Below the pieces are notes generated by a model. That model was given only the letters and a program-made list of their open reading frames with translations. It did not search any database and had not been told where the DNA came from. Shown here one piece after another: positions 6,557 through 12,949 of a DNA stretch of 12,949 nucleotides. Source of the DNA: SIG653 sp964509125 (GTDB lineage Bacteria; Bacillota; Clostridia; Oscillospirales; CAG-382). The position numbers and the translations under genes are program-made. How positions within the stretch are numbered: the stretch's first letter is position 1; each line of letters starts with the position of its first letter. Location of the stretch: contig CAZDVZ010000045.1 in assembly GCA_964509125.1 (NCBI GenBank), positions 1 to 12,949 on the forward strand, read 5' to 3'.

Positions 6557-7747
6557 TTACTGCCACTCATAGCAATCTGCTGAAATAATATCGTACTTTG
6601 ACAATTCCTCGCTGTTTATCTCTACGTAAGCATTATAATTTTCAAAAAAATCAAGATATTCAACATCGATAATGCTTTGTTCGATTTTTTCGTAATAATC
6701 ATCTATATCTGATGAAGAGAAACTTTGTTTTTGTATTATATAAACTCCGGTATTGCCCTCTATAAAACGCGTTTCTCCTTCTTCCATTTCAAAAATAGCT
6801 TTATCAATCGTTTCATAAGCTACTCCTTTTTGGATTATATATCCATCAGGGCATTCCTCGGCCATGTTATCCTCTGACAAAACATAAAGATTATCAAATT
6901 CTTCTTCTCCGTTTTGTACTTTTTCAAAAAGTTCTTTCCCTAAAGAAACTACTTTTTCTTTTGTTCTATCACCATCAAAAGTAAATCCTTCTTTTGCGTT
7001 TTCAGTTGACGTTTCTGATGATTCTTTTTGATTTTCGTCCTCAACAACATCAATCTCCGGATCGGTAAATGATATGAATACATTTTTAACCTTTACCCAA
7101 TTTTCTTCAAACTTCTCTTCAACCAAATTAGAATCAATTGCTAATTTTCCTCCGACGCCAAAGAGATAATTTTCCAACGCTTGATTGAAATATTTCATCT
7201 CATAATATTCAAAAACATCTTCCGAAGTTATTCCGTATCGATAAAGATATGAATTCAATGTCGTTTCATCGCCGTATGCATTTATATGATTTTGAACAGC
7301 GGCCTCTATCTCAGCTTTTGTTTCTTCGTTTTTTGTCACAGAAATACCATATTTTTTGCAAAGAGCTTTAGCGACAACAAGACGCTTACAATAATTTTGT
7401 ATATCGCTTTCCGCAATTTGTTTAAATGTTCGTCCATCGTCACCATATACAGTATTCCAAAATGCTTCATTATCATTTAAAGTATACTGAGTGCTCGCAT
7501 TTTCATAATACTGTGAATAATAATAAAGACATTCCGTTTTCATTTGCGAAAGAATAAATGCATAAAGTCCCGATTTGATTTCGGCGCTCTCCGATGATTC
7601 TTCATCAGTGTATTTAAAAACAATTACGTCTGCTGTTTCGTTTTTTTCAACTTGATTTATTTCTACCCCATCATCAGAACAAGCGCAAAGAGATAAAATA
7701 AAGCTGATTACAGTTAAAAAACATATTAATTTTGAATAACTTTTCAT
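6557..7747 (-). CDS. PrsA/SurA-like foldase lipoprotein with degenerate parvulin domain (paralogue 2)
   Basis: Predicted lipoprotein of 396 residues held outside the membrane. The signal peptide ends in the lipobox LCAC with lipidated C23. Residues about 55-200 form a helical SurA/trigger-factor-like region (with RYGITSEDVFEYYE at 170-183), and about 219-342 resemble a parvulin (PpiC) domain, from VKVKNVFISF to GNTGVYIIQKQSF. The parvulin fold is inferred from the pattern of weakly conserved segments (KAIFEMEEGE, GVYIIQK). The histidines usual in the first and last strands are Asn and Tyr here, so isomerase activity is doubtful and a chaperone role is more likely. An acidic, Ser-rich insert sits at 229-252. 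It starts 14 nt after the previous paralogue's stop, with GGGGG as Shine-Dalgarno. The foldase assignment is fair, not certain. Confidence 0.8.
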   Translation of the reverse strand: MKSYSKLICFLTVISFILSLCACSDDGVEINQVEKNETADVIVFKYTDEESSESAEIKSGLYAFILSQMKTECLYYYSQYYENASTQYTLNDNEAFWNTVYGDDGRTFKQIAESDIQNYCKRLVVAKALCKKYGISVTKNEETKAEIEAAVQNHINAYGDETTLNSYLYRYGITSEDVFEYYEMKYFNQALENYLFGVGGKLAIDSNLVEEKFEENWVKVKNVFISFTDPEIDVVEDENQKESSETSTENAKEGFTFDGDRTKEKVVSLGKELFEKVQNGEEEFDNLYVLSEDNMAEECPDGYIIQKGVAYETIDKAIFEMEEGETRFIEGNTGVYIIQKQSFSSSDIDDYYEKIEQSIIDVEYLDFFENYNAYVEINSEELSKYDIISADCYEWQ

Positions 7748-7761
7748 ACAACATCCCCCAA

Positions 7762-8895
7762 TCAGTCATCAGTAAACTTTGTAAGAACAGATAAAAGTTC
7801 TTGATTCACCTCTATATCTTCAAAATATGATTCAACAAGGGTTGAAAACGATGCGTCAACCATGCTTTCTCTCTTTAACTCAATATAATCGGAAGTAAAA
7901 TCAGATATTTGAATTAAAAAAAATCCAACTTCATTTTCGGCAAAATAAACTTCCCCTGCATTATAAGAGATATCATCTATATTTAAATAAGATTCAAAAT
8001 CACTCTTTTTTAAAAGAACGCCATTGGAATATTGATATGATGAAGAATAAAATATTCCATCTGCGTCTTCTGTCTCTTGTAGAATTTCACTGTAAATATC
8101 ATCAAATTCCTTTTCACCGGAAGACACTTCTTTGTATTTGCTATACATCAATTCCTTATAATATTCGTCAGAAGATTCGCCAGAAGTGCTCTCCGATGAC
8201 CCTTCATCATCATTTTCAGATGTCACCTGCTGTTCATCACCAAACTCATAAACATAATACTTAAACTGAACGCTGTCGGATAATTTATCAACAACCTCAT
8301 CTTCCGTAAAATCAAAAATATATTCAGGAAGAACCAATCCATAGGAACTTACAATGCTAAAATCCATAAGTTCCTCAGCAGTGATTCCGTAATTGCATAT
8401 GGTTGCTATATCCCACGCCGCATAGCTGCCATAAGTTGATATGCTGTCATTTTTTAATGTTTCAAACTCAGAAATAACTTCGTCCGGCAAAGCAGAAAAA
8501 TTATTATCTGATGCAATTTTTTCATATACTATATATTCCTTGCAGGCACGAATTGTGCTTTGGTCCAAATATTCACCTGCGGTTGTGCCAAAATCAGGAA
8601 TCGTAACATCCCAAAAATCAGTTTCCCAATATTCGTCGGTTCCGTCAGGTAAAAACCCATACTGAGCATAGTACAACTGAGGATAATAAGAATATTCCTC
8701 ATAAACGGTTTTAAATTGTGAAACCAACGACTCTTTATTTTTTTCATAAAAAGCTTCATACATCGCTTTCGTTACAATCTTATCTTCATACGAAAAAACA
8801 ACTTCATCACCTTGATTTTGACATGAAGAAAGAAAGCTAAATGAAAACAAAAGTACAAAAGCAAAAATTCTTATAAAAATCTTTTTGTTTTTCAT
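7762..8895 (-). CDS. PrsA/SurA-like foldase lipoprotein, strongly divergent (paralogue 1)
   Basis: Predicted lipoprotein of 377 residues. A basic N-terminus and hydrophobic stretch end in the lipobox LSSC, with C25 as the lipidated residue. It shares the layout of the next gene: a helical N-terminal region with YGITAEELMDF (169-179, matching YGITSEDVFEY in the paralogue) and a C-terminal parvulin-like region from about 210 (QFKYYVYEFGDE) to 333 (VGFFLIQISDF). The expected active-site histidines are absent. A Ser/Glu/Asp-rich insert occupies 223-244, in the same place as the paralogue's insert. It follows mfd by 61 nt with a Shine-Dalgarno of GGTGG. Genes of this type after mfd are familiar in Clostridia and are usually named peptidylprolyl isomerases; the protein clients are unknown. 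Confidence 0.75.
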   Translation of the reverse strand: MKNKKIFIRIFAFVLLFSFSFLSSCQNQGDEVVFSYEDKIVTKAMYEAFYEKNKESLVSQFKTVYEEYSYYPQLYYAQYGFLPDGTDEYWETDFWDVTIPDFGTTAGEYLDQSTIRACKEYIVYEKIASDNNFSALPDEVISEFETLKNDSISTYGSYAAWDIATICNYGITAEELMDFSIVSSYGLVLPEYIFDFTEDEVVDKLSDSVQFKYYVYEFGDEQQVTSENDDEGSSESTSGESSDEYYKELMYSKYKEVSSGEKEFDDIYSEILQETEDADGIFYSSSYQYSNGVLLKKSDFESYLNIDDISYNAGEVYFAENEVGFFLIQISDFTSDYIELKRESMVDASFSTLVESYFEDIEVNQELLSVLTKFTDD

Positions 8896-8932
8896 TTTTC
8901 CACCAACAAATAATTACAGGACTTTTTTTAAT

Positions 8933-8954
8933 TATAAAATAGGATTATTTTATA
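8933..8954 (-). repeat. AT-only inverted repeat just after mfd
   Basis: Perfect 9-bp inverted repeat (TATAAAATA and TATTTTATA on the plus strand) around a GGAT loop, three nt after the mfd stop codon. No T-run follows on the minus strand, so it is not a proper terminator. It could slow decay or mark a processing point between mfd and the lipoprotein genes, or be chance in AT-rich DNA. Confidence 0.3.
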
Positions 8955-8956
8955 TT

Positions 8957-11900
8957 CTACGTTATTTTATTTAATTTTTCCTTAAATTCATTAAACAAAT
9001 TTACGATGATTTTGGTAATTGCCAAAACATCATCTCCTTTTTGAAGTCGAAGAGTAAAGCACGGCTTTTCATTATCAGAATAAAATAAACGACCTCTAAA
9101 AAGAGTTTGGGAGCACACAAATGAAGGTAATCCCTCGTCGCATTTATCAAGAGAAATTTTCAAATACTCCTTTTGCTGAACAATATTTATAACATTCACT
9201 TTTCTCGCCATGTTTCTTATCATGGAAATCGTAACGAGGTTTACAACGCTTTTGGGAGGTACACCAAAGCGGTCAATAAGCTCATCAATAAGATCATCCA
9301 AATTTTCTTGATTACAAACTTCTGCGATTTTTTTGTATAACTCCATTCTTATATTATTGGACTCAATATAGCTTTCAGGAATATAGGCATCAAGAACAAA
9401 AGAAACTATACAGTCGGCTTCTTCTTTCAAACTGTCTCCTTTAAGTTCAAGAACAGTGTTTTCAAGAATTTTAATATATAATTCGTATCCAACAGAATCC
9501 ATATGACCACTTTGAGAGGTTCCAAGCAAGTTTCCGGCACCTCTCAATTCCAAATCGCGCATAGCGATTCTAAAACCGGAACCAAATTCTGTAAATTCTC
9601 GTATAGCCTCAAGTCGTTTGGAAGCAATATCCGAAAGGTTGGTTTCATTTTTGTAAGTTAAATATGCATAAGCTTTTCTTGATGAGCGACCAACTCTACC
9701 TCTTATTTGATGCAATTGAGAAACGCCCATACGGTTTGCTTCTTCAATGATCAATGTATTGGCGTTGGGAACATCAACACCCGTTTCAATGATTGTAGTG
9801 CAAACCAAAATATCAATCTCACCGTCTACAAGTCCTTGCCAAATTTGCGAAAGTTGAGTTCTGCTCATTTGACCATGACCTACCTCAATATTTTTATCGG
9901 GAAATTCGCGGCGAATAGTTTCTGCTTTTGCATATATTGTATCTACACGATTATGCAAATAAAAAACCTGACCACCGCGCCTCAACTCTTTACGAATCGC
10001 TTCAAAAATAATAACGTCATCATGTTCCAGCACAAATGTTTGTATAGGTTGTCTATCCATGGGCGCTTCGTCCAAAACAGACATATCTCTTATACCGGAT
10101 ATTGCCATACTCAATGTTCTGGGGATAGGAGTTGCAGTTAGGGAAAGAGAATGTACATTTCTTGAAATCTCTTTTAGTTTTTCCTTGTCCTTAACCCCAA
10201 AACGCTGTTCTTCATCAACTATAAGAAGCCCCAAATCCTTAAATCCAACATCTTTTTGTAGGATTCGATGAGTTCCAACGATAATATCTATTTTTCCCAT
10301 TTTTAAAGCTTCAAGTGTTTCGTTTTGTTCCGCCTTAGTCTTAAACCTTGAAATCATATCGATTTTTACGGGAAAGGTTCTAAACCGTTGTGAGATGGTT
10401 TGATAATGTTGAAGTGCCAAAATCGTGGTTGGCACAAGAATTGCTACTTGTTTACCTTGCTCAACGCATTTAAAAGCCGCTCTTAGAGCAACTTCTGTTT
10501 TACCAAAGCCTACGTCACCGCACAACAGTCTTTCCATTGGAACATTAGACTGCATATCATTTTTGATATTATGAGCGGCCTCAAGCTGGGCATCGGTTTC
10601 AATATATTCAAACAAATCTTCAAATTCCGCTTGAAGAGCATCGTCAGGAGCAAATGCATATGCCTTCCTTTGCATTCTCTCGCTGTATAAAGCTACTAAT
10701 TCTTTTGCAATTCCTTCTGCAGCATTCTTTGCCCGGCTTTTCTTTTTATTCCACTCCGCTCCTCCCATTTTTGAAAGCTTTACACTTTCATTTCCAATAT
10801 ACTTGCTAACCATGTCCAAATTGGAACATGGGACAAAAAGAACATCGGTACCTGCATATTGTATTTTTATATAGTCCTTATAAACTCTTTCGGTCTTGAT
10901 ACGTTCTACGCCGCAGTAACGACCTATTCCGAAAGTTGTATGAACAACAATGTCGCCGATTTCCAAATCGGTAAATGAAGTTATTCTTTCGCTTTTTTTC
11001 TTTTTGGAAGTACTTTTCTTTTTGGAAGTTGAATAAGAACCATCAGACTTTGTTCCTCGGTCGGAAACAAAAACAAAATTCTCATCAGCAAATCCTCCAA
11101 GGGTACAAATGCGTAAAGAAGATGCAACGGCAACAACCCCATTGTAAAGTTTTCCGGAGAAAGGAATTGCATTCAATCCAACCTCCTCAAAACTCTCACG
11201 CATGATAGACGCCTCACGTTCACTTCTGACTGCAATAAGAATTTGTTTTCCTTGAGAAACCCATGTATCAACAGAATTAAAAAGTAGTTCTGTTTCAAAA
11301 CGATTAAAAGAAGCTGATGAAGATGTTGAAATAAATTTAGCTTTAAGGGGAAAAACACTTTCTGTGTTTTCAAAAGAATCAAAAATTATTGACTTTTTTT
11401 CAAATTCCGAAAGAAGATCATTAATGTGAAGAAATACATCGGCGTTCTTATATAGCGCAATACCCTTTGTTACAAGATTTTCTATAATTTCGTTTGTTGT
11501 CCATTCAAAAGCTTTAAATCTTTCTACAACTTTTTTGCTTTCAAAAATTATTATTTTGCCATCACCGATATAGTTAAGAATCGTCTCTTTTTTATGATAT
11601 ATAAGTGAAAAATACTTATCAGGTCCTAATAATTCTCCACTCTCCTCAATGGAAGATAATTCTTTTTCTAAAATTTTTCTCCCGTCGCCGGAAGCATTAT
11701 TTAACAGTGCTCTTATCTCTTTTTTTATAATCTCGTTATCGAAGTCTAAAACCTCTCTAACGGGAACAACGGTATAACGATTGATGTTCTCTACTCTTCT
11801 TTGATCTTGAACATCAAATAATCCCATCCCATCAATTTCATCGTCAAAAAAATCAAATCGGCAAGGCTTATCATACGCAGGAGAGAAAATATCCAAAATA

Positions 11901-12448
11901 TTTCCTCTAACAGAAAATTGCCCGGTTCCTTCGATAATATCGCACTTTTTATATCCCATAGAAAACAAGGTTTTTATAAACTGAGAAATATCAACCTGAT
12001 CACCGATTTTCAATTCTATGCTTGAAGCTGAAAGATTTTCTTTTGGAATTGTATACTGGGCAACAGCGTCGGGAACAGCTATTATGACATTACACTCTTT
12101 GTTTTTTAATCGAGATATTATATTTATTCTTTCTTGTTCAATTTCTTTTGAATAAGCAGAAACCGGATCGAATACGAATTCCCTGGAAGGATACACAAAA
12201 ACATTATCCATATATACGGAAAATGCATCTTTTAAAAGTCTTGCCTGCTTTTCTTCGGGAACAACGACCAAAATAGGATCGGAAATCTCGCTTTTTATTG
12301 AAGCACAAAAAGCCGTTTTATAAGAAGGATCTCCCTCTAAAACGGCAACAGGCAAAGCATTCTTTCCCTTTACGCATGAAATTACGTCAGAAAAAATCTT
12401 TCCTTTTTTTACTTGATTTAAAATAGTTACAATAATATTATCATTCAA
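8957..12448 (-). CDS. mfd: Transcription-repair coupling factor Mfd
   Basis: DNA translocase of 1163 residues, normal for Mfd. It pushes RNA polymerase stalled at lesions off DNA and recruits UvrA for nucleotide excision repair. The UvrB-like N-terminal module includes EGTGQFSVRGNILDIFSP (173-190) and a degenerate nucleotide loop near 38-46. A Lys/Ser linker (474-486) precedes the CarD-like RNA polymerase-interacting domain (495-555, with VVHTTFGIGRYCGVE). The motor shows Walker A GDVGFGKT with K650, DEEQ at 745-748, TATPIPRTLS at 771-780, TTIIETGVDVP from 884 and QIRGRVGRS (914-922). The C-terminal TRCF domain (about 1010-1110) has RMELYKKIAEV. The start is TTG at 12448, since an in-frame TGA lies 6 nt upstream, GGGTGA gives a Shine-Dalgarno 6 nt away, and the next in-frame Met is residue 80. 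The gene begins 18 nt after pth. Confidence 0.98.
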   Translation of the reverse strand: MNDNIIVTILNQVKKGKIFSDVISCVKGKNALPVAVLEGDPSYKTAFCASIKSEISDPILVVVPEEKQARLLKDAFSVYMDNVFVYPSREFVFDPVSAYSKEIEQERINIISRLKNKECNVIIAVPDAVAQYTIPKENLSASSIELKIGDQVDISQFIKTLFSMGYKKCDIIEGTGQFSVRGNILDIFSPAYDKPCRFDFFDDEIDGMGLFDVQDQRRVENINRYTVVPVREVLDFDNEIIKKEIRALLNNASGDGRKILEKELSSIEESGELLGPDKYFSLIYHKKETILNYIGDGKIIIFESKKVVERFKAFEWTTNEIIENLVTKGIALYKNADVFLHINDLLSEFEKKSIIFDSFENTESVFPLKAKFISTSSSASFNRFETELLFNSVDTWVSQGKQILIAVRSEREASIMRESFEEVGLNAIPFSGKLYNGVVAVASSLRICTLGGFADENFVFVSDRGTKSDGSYSTSKKKSTSKKKKSERITSFTDLEIGDIVVHTTFGIGRYCGVERIKTERVYKDYIKIQYAGTDVLFVPCSNLDMVSKYIGNESVKLSKMGGAEWNKKKSRAKNAAEGIAKELVALYSERMQRKAYAFAPDDALQAEFEDLFEYIETDAQLEAAHNIKNDMQSNVPMERLLCGDVGFGKTEVALRAAFKCVEQGKQVAILVPTTILALQHYQTISQRFRTFPVKIDMISRFKTKAEQNETLEALKMGKIDIIVGTHRILQKDVGFKDLGLLIVDEEQRFGVKDKEKLKEISRNVHSLSLTATPIPRTLSMAISGIRDMSVLDEAPMDRQPIQTFVLEHDDVIIFEAIRKELRRGGQVFYLHNRVDTIYAKAETIRREFPDKNIEVGHGQMSRTQLSQIWQGLVDGEIDILVCTTIIETGVDVPNANTLIIEEANRMGVSQLHQIRGRVGRSSRKAYAYLTYKNETNLSDIASKRLEAIREFTEFGSGFRIAMRDLELRGAGNLLGTSQSGHMDSVGYELYIKILENTVLELKGDSLKEEADCIVSFVLDAYIPESYIESNNIRMELYKKIAEVCNQENLDDLIDELIDRFGVPPKSVVNLVTISMIRNMARKVNVINIVQQKEYLKISLDKCDEGLPSFVCSQTLFRGRLFYSDNEKPCFTLRLQKGDDVLAITKIIVNLFNEFKEKLNKIT
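10996..11029 (-). repeat. 18-nt tandem repeat in mfd coding for a Lys/Ser linker
   Basis: The 16-nt string TTTTCTTTTTGGAAGT occurs at 10996-11011 and again at 11014-11029, a period of 18 nt or six codons. It encodes two copies of a TSKKK(S/K) unit (residues 474-485) between the N-terminal module and the RNA polymerase-interacting domain of Mfd. The exact copy at DNA level suggests recent duplication by slippage. Confidence 0.85.
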
Positions 12449-12466
12449 AATTTGTCACCCAATATT

Positions 12467-12949
12467 TCATTCGGCGTTTTCCAATGTTTTAGAATTGTAT
12501 TTATTCATTGCATCATTTATTTTTTCATTAATTAAAAGCTCACATGCATCAGATACAAAAGGCATAACGGAATCAATTTTCTTTTTTTCATTTTCAGGAA
12601 AACGCGAAAGAACCCAACTTGCAAGGTCATAATCAGGATGCGGCTTCGAACCTACTCCTATCTTGATTCTTGGAAAATCCGAACTGTTAAGATATTCTAT
12701 TATAGATTTTATTCCATTATGACCGCCTGCACTACCGTTTCGCCGTATTCGAATCATTCCGGGATTCAATGAAATGTCATCAAAAATTACAATTATTCTT
12801 TCAGCCGGCACGTTATAATATTTCGCTGCGGAACTTACCGCTCTGCCGCTTTCATTCATAAATGTTTGCGGTTTTATAAACATTACCTTTTTATCGGAAA
12901 AATCCATTTTTGTGCAAAGGGCTTCATGTTTAATTTTTGCTTTTTCTTT
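12467..12949 (-). CDS. pth: Peptidyl-tRNA hydrolase (N-terminus cut by window end)
   Basis: Releases tRNA from peptidyl-tRNAs dropped by ribosomes, an essential recycling step in the cytoplasm. The frame is open to the window end, with 160 residues visible. Conserved parts: KPQTFMNESG, IVIFDDISLNPG and NGSAGGHNGIKSI. Visible N32, D57 and N78 match Asn68, Asp93 and Asn114 of the E. coli enzyme with a constant offset of 36, so about 36 residues are missing. These include the region of the catalytic histidine (His20 in E. coli). The first internal ATG (12907) is not the start: the frame upstream (KEKAKIKHEALCTK) continues the family. It is the first visible gene of the string leading into mfd, an order common in Firmicutes. 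Confidence 0.97.
   Translation of the reverse strand, partial: KEKAKIKHEALCTKMDFSDKKVMFIKPQTFMNESGRAVSSAAKYYNVPAERIIVIFDDISLNPGMIRIRRNGSAGGHNGIKSIIEYLNSSDFPRIKIGVGSKPHPDYDLASWVLSRFPENEKKKIDSVMPFVSDACELLINEKINDAMNKYNSKTLENAE

Noticed and set aside
6451..6570. N-terminal extension of the SASP frame to an ATG at 6570
   Set aside because: The 40 extra residues have no family similarity and overlap the previous gene, and the inner ATG at 6450 has an ideal ribosome binding site.
8931..8956. TATAAT hexamer between mfd and the first lipoprotein gene
   Set aside because: No acceptable -35 box lies 16-18 bp upstream, and the hexamer is part of an AT-only palindrome.
9707..10141. 144-codon open frame on the plus strand inside mfd
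   Set aside because: It is antisense to the conserved motor domain of Mfd and has no recognisable motif; it is a shadow of mfd codon use. The same holds for plus-strand frames at 3451-3849, 3975-4451 and 2525-2875.
12467..12907. pth starting at the ATG at 12907
   Set aside because: This would remove conserved Pth sequence; the frame stays open upstream to the window end, and the residue offset to the E. coli enzyme shows a missing N-terminus of about 36 residues.
1..12949. A novel defence, mobile or secretion system
   Set aside because: I looked on both strands for transposases, recombinases, toxin-antitoxin pairs, CRISPR repeats and nuclease clusters and saw none; the genes are chromosomal housekeeping, metabolic, sporulation and export genes.

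Overview
The window comes from an AT-rich, spore-forming Firmicute of the class Clostridia. Three things point there: an alpha/beta-type small acid-soluble spore protein (SASP), the order pth - mfd - foldase-like lipoproteins, and strong AAGGAG-type ribosome binding sites. The heterodimeric ABC exporter at the left end is also of a kind common in gut Clostridia. Every gene I can support lies on the minus strand, so the window reads from right to left. Nothing suggests a phage, plasmid, transposon, CRISPR array, tRNA or rRNA.

Right part (12949 to about 5920): a housekeeping and sporulation-linked gene string. It starts with pth (peptidyl-tRNA hydrolase, N-terminus cut by the window end). Next is mfd (transcription-repair coupling factor), which uses a TTG start 18 nt after pth. 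Two tandem paralogous lipoproteins follow. They have the layout of PrsA/SurA foldases, but their parvulin-like domains are worn down and lack the usual histidines. Then comes the SASP gene, and a doubtful 88-codon ORF with a terminator-like hairpin inside its 3' end.

Middle (about 5900 to 3400): the iorAB operon for indolepyruvate:ferredoxin oxidoreductase. It has a perfect consensus housekeeping promoter (TTGACA, 17 bp, TATAAT) and a clear intrinsic terminator. The two subunits oxidise aryl-pyruvates from aromatic amino acid transamination to aryl-acyl-CoA, passing electrons to ferredoxin.

Left part (about 3310 to 1): two overlapping half-transporter genes for a heterodimeric type IV ABC exporter of the TM287/288 and BmrCD kind. 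The upstream subunit carries the degenerate ATP site. The downstream subunit runs off the window after its Q-loop and has a characteristic spacer between its membrane and ATPase domains. A short palindrome lies just upstream of the first gene.

I see no undescribed multi-gene system. The points most worth a second look are the degenerate foldase pair with matching acidic inserts, the hairpin inside the 88-codon ORF, the iorA 5' leader with its distant Shine-Dalgarno, the palindrome at the ABC promoter, and the 18-nt tandem repeat in mfd.
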